DNA of 64,000 bases, taken from contig NZ_CP047951.1 of assembly GCF_014279755.1 (NCBI RefSeq), positions 1,612,001-1,676,000 of the forward strand, given 5' to 3'. The notes under the pieces were generated by a model that was not told the DNA's origin, searched no databases, and saw only the letters and a program-made list of their open reading frames with translations. Source of the DNA: Synechococcus sp. PROS-U-1 (GTDB lineage Bacteria > Cyanobacteriota > Cyanobacteriia > PCC-6307 > Cyanobiaceae). A program made the position numbers and the translations under genes. Positions 61,079 to 64,000 of the stretch are shown piece after piece (within the stretch, counting starts at the first letter, position 1; each line of letters starts with the position of its first letter).

Positions 61079-61369
61079 ATGGAGCGAACGGCGTTGGAAT
61101 CCTTCAAGGCAGCCGTCGCTTCGGTCTTGAGCAATGCATTGTTGGTTGGGGGGTCAGTTGCCCTGTCGATCCATGTTGTGCTGACCTTTTTTCGGATGCA
61201 CGGCCTGGTGCTCACCCTCGCTTTTGTGACGGTTTGGCTGATCAGCGTCAGTGTTTACTTTCGTTGGACAGGACATCAGTCGACGCGAAGAACAAATAGC
61301 GAGGATCTCTCCCCTCAACAAAACAGCAGAAAACCCTCTGAACCTTGGAGAGAACGACAATCGGCCTGA
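61079..61369 (+). CDS. Small membrane protein
   Basis: 96 residues with two membrane helices (VASVLSNALLVGGSVALSIH, then LTLAFVTVWLISVSVYFRW) and a polar, basic tail (GHQSTRRTNSEDLSPQQNSR). Position and helix count suggest a small integral membrane protein; no family. Confidence 0.65.
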   Translation: MERTALESFKAAVASVLSNALLVGGSVALSIHVVLTFFRMHGLVLTLAFVTVWLISVSVYFRWTGHQSTRRTNSEDLSPQQNSRKPSEPWRERQSA

Positions 61370-61401
61370 TGTGAAGGCTGGCATCAATCACAAACGCTCT
61401 C

Positions 61402-62145
61402 TTAGTGCTGCATCTGGTTGAGGAACCTGCGGCTGCGTTCTTCTTTGGCATTGGTGAAGAACGTCTGCGGGTCGGAGGTCTCCACAACCTGGCCCCGGTC
61501 CATGAACATCACCCGATCCGCCACCTCGCGAGCAAAGCCCAGTTCATGGGTCACCACCACCATCGTCATGCCGCCCTGGGCCAACTGACGCATTGCATCA
61601 AGCACTTCTTTCACCCGCTCCGGATCCAAGGCGCTGGTTGGCTCATCGAACAACATCACCTCTGGATCCAAGGCCAGAGCCCGGGCAATCGCCACCCGCT
61701 GTTGTTGACCGCCACTGAGTTGCGCCGGGTACTTGTGCGCCTGCTCACGAATTCCCATCTGGTCGAGGAGCTCCATGGCGCGCTGCTCCGCAGCGGCCTT
61801 TGCACGCTTCTGCACCTTGATGGGTGCAAGGGTGATGTTGTCTAGGATGGAGAGGTGGGGGAACAGGTTGAACTGCTGAAACACCATCCCCACACGCTTG
61901 CGAATCGCCTGCACCTCTCGTACCCCATGGGCGGCATCCAAGCGCACCCCCAGCACATCCAAGGCACCGCCATCCAGCGACTCCAAGCCATTGAACGTAC
62001 GGATCAAGGTGCTCTTCCCGGACCCTGAAGGCCCCATCACCACGAGGACTTCGCCGCTGTTCACCTCGAAGGTGACCCCATCGAGAGCTCTCACCCCTTG
62101 GGAGTAGCTCTTGACCAACTCAGTGGCACGAATGGCAACGGTCAT
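61402..62145 (-). CDS. Polar amino-acid ABC transporter ATP-binding protein
   Basis: 247 residues. Walker A GPSGSGKST, Q-loop VGMVFQQFNLFPHLSILDNI, signature LSGGQQQRVAIARAL, Walker B EVMLFDEPTSALDP and H-loop VVVTHELGFAREVADRVMFM. Close in pattern to GlnQ/ArtP/HisP. Its start overlaps the end of the permease gene by 4 bp (ATGA), so the three genes form an operon. It powers uptake of polar amino acids such as Gln, Glu or Arg. Confidence 0.94.
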   Translation of the reverse strand: MTVAIRATELVKSYSQGVRALDGVTFEVNSGEVLVVMGPSGSGKSTLIRTFNGLESLDGGALDVLGVRLDAAHGVREVQAIRKRVGMVFQQFNLFPHLSILDNITLAPIKVQKRAKAAAEQRAMELLDQMGIREQAHKYPAQLSGGQQQRVAIARALALDPEVMLFDEPTSALDPERVKEVLDAMRQLAQGGMTMVVVTHELGFAREVADRVMFMDRGQVVETSDPQTFFTNAKEERSRRFLNQMQH

Positions 62146-63116
62146 GGGGAAGAGCGGGCAGGGTCAAGCTGAAGTTCCAGGTGCCGGGCCAGCAAAGCCA
62201 TCGCCGTACACGCCAGCCAGTAAACCGCAGCAAGCCAGAGGTACACCTCCAGATAGCGACCGATAAAAGCGGGATTCGCTAGAAGGCTGCGGCTGATGCC
62301 CAGCAATTCCACCAAACCGAGAATGGCCATCAAGCTTGTGTTTTGCAGGAGACCCACCGCCTGGTTGGTGAGCGATGGAAGCGCCACCCGCAGCGCCTGG
62401 GGCAGCACCACCAATTGCAGCGATTGAGGTGGAGAAAGACCAAGCACGGCTGCCGCTTCCCGCTGGGTGGGCGGAATCGCCTGCAATCCACCGCGCACAT
62501 CCTCAGCGATGTAAGCCGCTGCAAACAAAGCGAACGCCACGACCGCCCGAAGAACCCTGTTGATCTCAAGCCCTGGCGGCAGGAACAGCGGAATCAGCAG
62601 CTGTCCGAAGAACAAAACTGCAATCAATGGAACAGCCCGCATCAACTCGATGTAGGCGGCACTGCTCCAGCGCAGCACTGGGAGATCACTGCGGCGGCCC
62701 AGAGCCAGCAGAATTCCCAATGGAAGCGCCAAAGCGCCGCTGCCTCCCGTGAGCAGCAACGTGAGCGTCAGACCACCCCAACTGCGCGTTCCAACCGGCA
62801 GCAGCCCCAGGCCTCCTGCCAGGAGCCAAAGTCCCAGCGGTGCCATCGCGATCCAGAGCAATGGCAACCAACGACGACCAGGGCCACGCTTCGGGCCGAA
62901 GAGGGTCAGCAACGTGAGCGTGATCAATCCAGCCATCCACAGCAGCGGGCGCCAACGTTGATCCGCTGGAAAGCTGCCCACCGCATAGAGCGGCAGATTC
63001 GTTGTCACAACAGACCAGTCGGCCGTGTGCAACAACCAATGCAGCAGCGACCAGCCAGCCCAACCGAGGAGGGCCACCAGGAGAAGGGTGATCGAGCGAT
63101 CCAACCAACGGTTCAT
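62142..63116 (-). CDS. Polar amino-acid ABC transporter permease
   Basis: 324 residues. N-terminal membrane helices plus the BPD-transporter core: VPLIAVLFFGQLLIPLFLPP, FAAAYIAEDVRGGLQAIPPT, and QREAAAVLGLSPPQSLQLVV LPQALRV (EAA motif). His/Glu/Gln/Arg family permease with extended N-terminus as in cyanobacterial Nat- or Bgt-type systems. It abuts the upstream permease (1 bp overlap at 63116). Confidence 0.92.
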   Translation of the reverse strand: MNRWLDRSITLLLVALLGWAGWSLLHWLLHTADWSVVTTNLPLYAVGSFPADQRWRPLLWMAGLITLTLLTLFGPKRGPGRRWLPLLWIAMAPLGLWLLAGGLGLLPVGTRSWGGLTLTLLLTGGSGALALPLGILLALGRRSDLPVLRWSSAAYIELMRAVPLIAVLFFGQLLIPLFLPPGLEINRVLRAVVAFALFAAAYIAEDVRGGLQAIPPTQREAAAVLGLSPPQSLQLVVLPQALRVALPSLTNQAVGLLQNTSLMAILGLVELLGISRSLLANPAFIGRYLEVYLWLAAVYWLACTAMALLARHLELQLDPARSSP

Positions 63117-64000
63117 CAGCGGCTCCTGTTCAAACGGCCCAGCACCGCACTGTTGAAGGCGGCCATGCCACCGCTGATCAGCAAATTCAGGAGCAGGAAG
63201 CTGAACAACAGGAGCAGGAATCCCTCGATGGCGCGGCCGGTTTGCGTGATGGTGGTGTCACTTACGGCGTAAAGATCGGCATAACCCACCGCAATCGCAA
63301 GGGTGCTGTTCTTGGCGAGATTGAGGTACTGGCTTGTCAGCGCAGGAAGAATCGCCGGCAGCGCCTGAGGCAGCACAATTCGCCGCAGGCCGAGACCTTC
63401 TCCGAGCCCAAGGCTTCGGAAGGCCTCCCACTGGCCCCTTGGCACCGCATTGATGCCACCGCGGACGATCTCTGCAATCGATGCACCGGTAAAGACGGTG
63501 AGTCCGACGAGAACGGCGCAAAATTCAACGCTGAGATTCAGGCCGAACAGCTGAATGCCCTGATTCGAGAGCCTGATCAACCCGCCCACCGGTTCCGAAG
63601 GAAGACCCAGAAAGGCAACGAAGTACCAGAACAGCAACTGCAGAAGCAAAGGAACCTGACGAATCAGCGCCACGTATCCACCGGCAAGGCTGCGCAGCAG
63701 CCGGTTGCCGCTGCTGCGGGCTGAGCCAGCAGCCACCCCCAACACAGTGGCCAGCAACAGGCCAGCCACGATCACCTTGAGGCTGTTGAGCCAACCGATG
63801 ATCAACGCCCAGAAATAGCTGTCGGAGGGGGCATAGGGGAGTGCGGTCTCCGCCAGAGCAAAACCTGCAGGTCGGCCCAGCCAGCCAAAGCCCAGCCCCA
63901 ACCCCGTGCGAATCAGATTGACAGCCAGATTGTTGACCAACAGGGCCAGCAAGCCGAACAGAACGCCGGCGACACCAACCTGAACCAGCAGACGACGGTG
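63116..64000 (-). CDS. Polar amino-acid ABC transporter permease (5' end outside the window)
   Basis: At least 294 residues in the window; the frame is open through base 64000, so the start lies beyond it. The visible start LALLVNNLAVNLIRTGLGLG and the core IRQVPLLLQLLFWYFVAFLG, ASIAEIVRGGINAVPRGQWE AFRSLGLGEG, confirm an amino-acid permease. It overlaps the next permease gene by one base. Together with the ATPase the two permeases make the membrane part of the transporter; the binding protein must be upstream. Confidence 0.9.
   Translation of the reverse strand, partial: HRRLLVQVGVAGVLFGLLALLVNNLAVNLIRTGLGLGFGWLGRPAGFALAETALPYAPSDSYFWALIIGWLNSLKVIVAGLLLATVLGVAAGSARSSGNRLLRSLAGGYVALIRQVPLLLQLLFWYFVAFLGLPSEPVGGLIRLSNQGIQLFGLNLSVEFCAVLVGLTVFTGASIAEIVRGGINAVPRGQWEAFRSLGLGEGLGLRRIVLPQALPAILPALTSQYLNLAKNSTLAIAVGYADLYAVSDTTITQTGRAIEGFLLLLFSFLLLNLLISGGMAAFNSAVLGRLNRSR

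Overview
ORGANISM. The window looks like a chromosomal segment of a marine picocyanobacterium, most likely Synechococcus. The markers are a high-light-inducible (Hli) protein, a cyanobacterial-type AbrB regulator, a glucosylglycerol-phosphate phosphatase (compatible solute synthesis), a pheophorbide-a-oxygenase-like Rieske protein, DUF3721, DUF3764 and TIGR02450 proteins, and many very short secreted or membrane proteins. This assignment rests on gene content read by eye, not on a database match. LAYOUT. (1) 1-16.9 kb is a sparsely coded, accessory-like region. It holds two RTX-type acidic proteins on the minus strand, two copies of a shared upstream segment each carrying a perfect CRP-type palindrome, a cluster of strong hairpins at 3.2-3.4 kb, and a long series of proteins of 40-100 residues, including an Hli protein, two TerB-like paralogues and several signal-peptide proteins. 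(2) 16.9-34.03 kb is a 17.1-kb integrated element. It is bounded by a direct repeat (17 bp exact, 20 of 21 extended). The left copy lies inside the last codons of a small host gene and the right copy is followed by the displaced original end of that gene. The element carries a tyrosine recombinase, an excisionase-like protein, a primase-polymerase/helicase, terminase small-subunit-like and large-subunit proteins, a TP901-type tape measure protein, a Spo11/Topo VIA-like protein (Mini-A type), an HExxH protein, and a control region with seven 10-bp iterons and three perfect palindromes. I find no portal, major capsid, tail-tube or lysis gene, so it resembles a phage satellite or a decayed prophage more than a complete phage. 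(3) 34-64 kb is densely coded, ordinary chromosome: histone-deacetylase-family hydrolase, PNPOx-like protein, PiT-like permease, L,D-transpeptidase-like protein, cyclic-nucleotide-phosphodiesterase-like enzyme, Fur-family regulator, DUF3721 proteins, ArsS radical SAM enzyme, glucosylglycerol-phosphate phosphatase, Rieske oxygenase, glutathione S-transferase, a serralysin-like RTX metalloprotease, a sugar-kinase-like phosphotransferase, lytic transglycosylase, the metY-metA pair of direct sulfhydrylation, AlkB-like dioxygenase, AEC transporter, cyAbrB, and a polar amino-acid ABC transporter cut by the window end. HOW IT FITS. The element encodes its own integration and excision, replication and DNA packaging functions, but seems to rely on another phage for capsids. 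Repeats of the form CTATGACAC sit about 90-160 bp inside both attachment sites, where arm-type binding sites would be expected. One 62-63-residue protein family occurs both in the island (7963-8151) and at the left end of the element (18281-18472), which links the two regions. The MetA homologue has Glu where the E. coli succinyltransferase has Gly, which suggests acetyl transfer and matches the adjacent O-acetylhomoserine sulfhydrylase.
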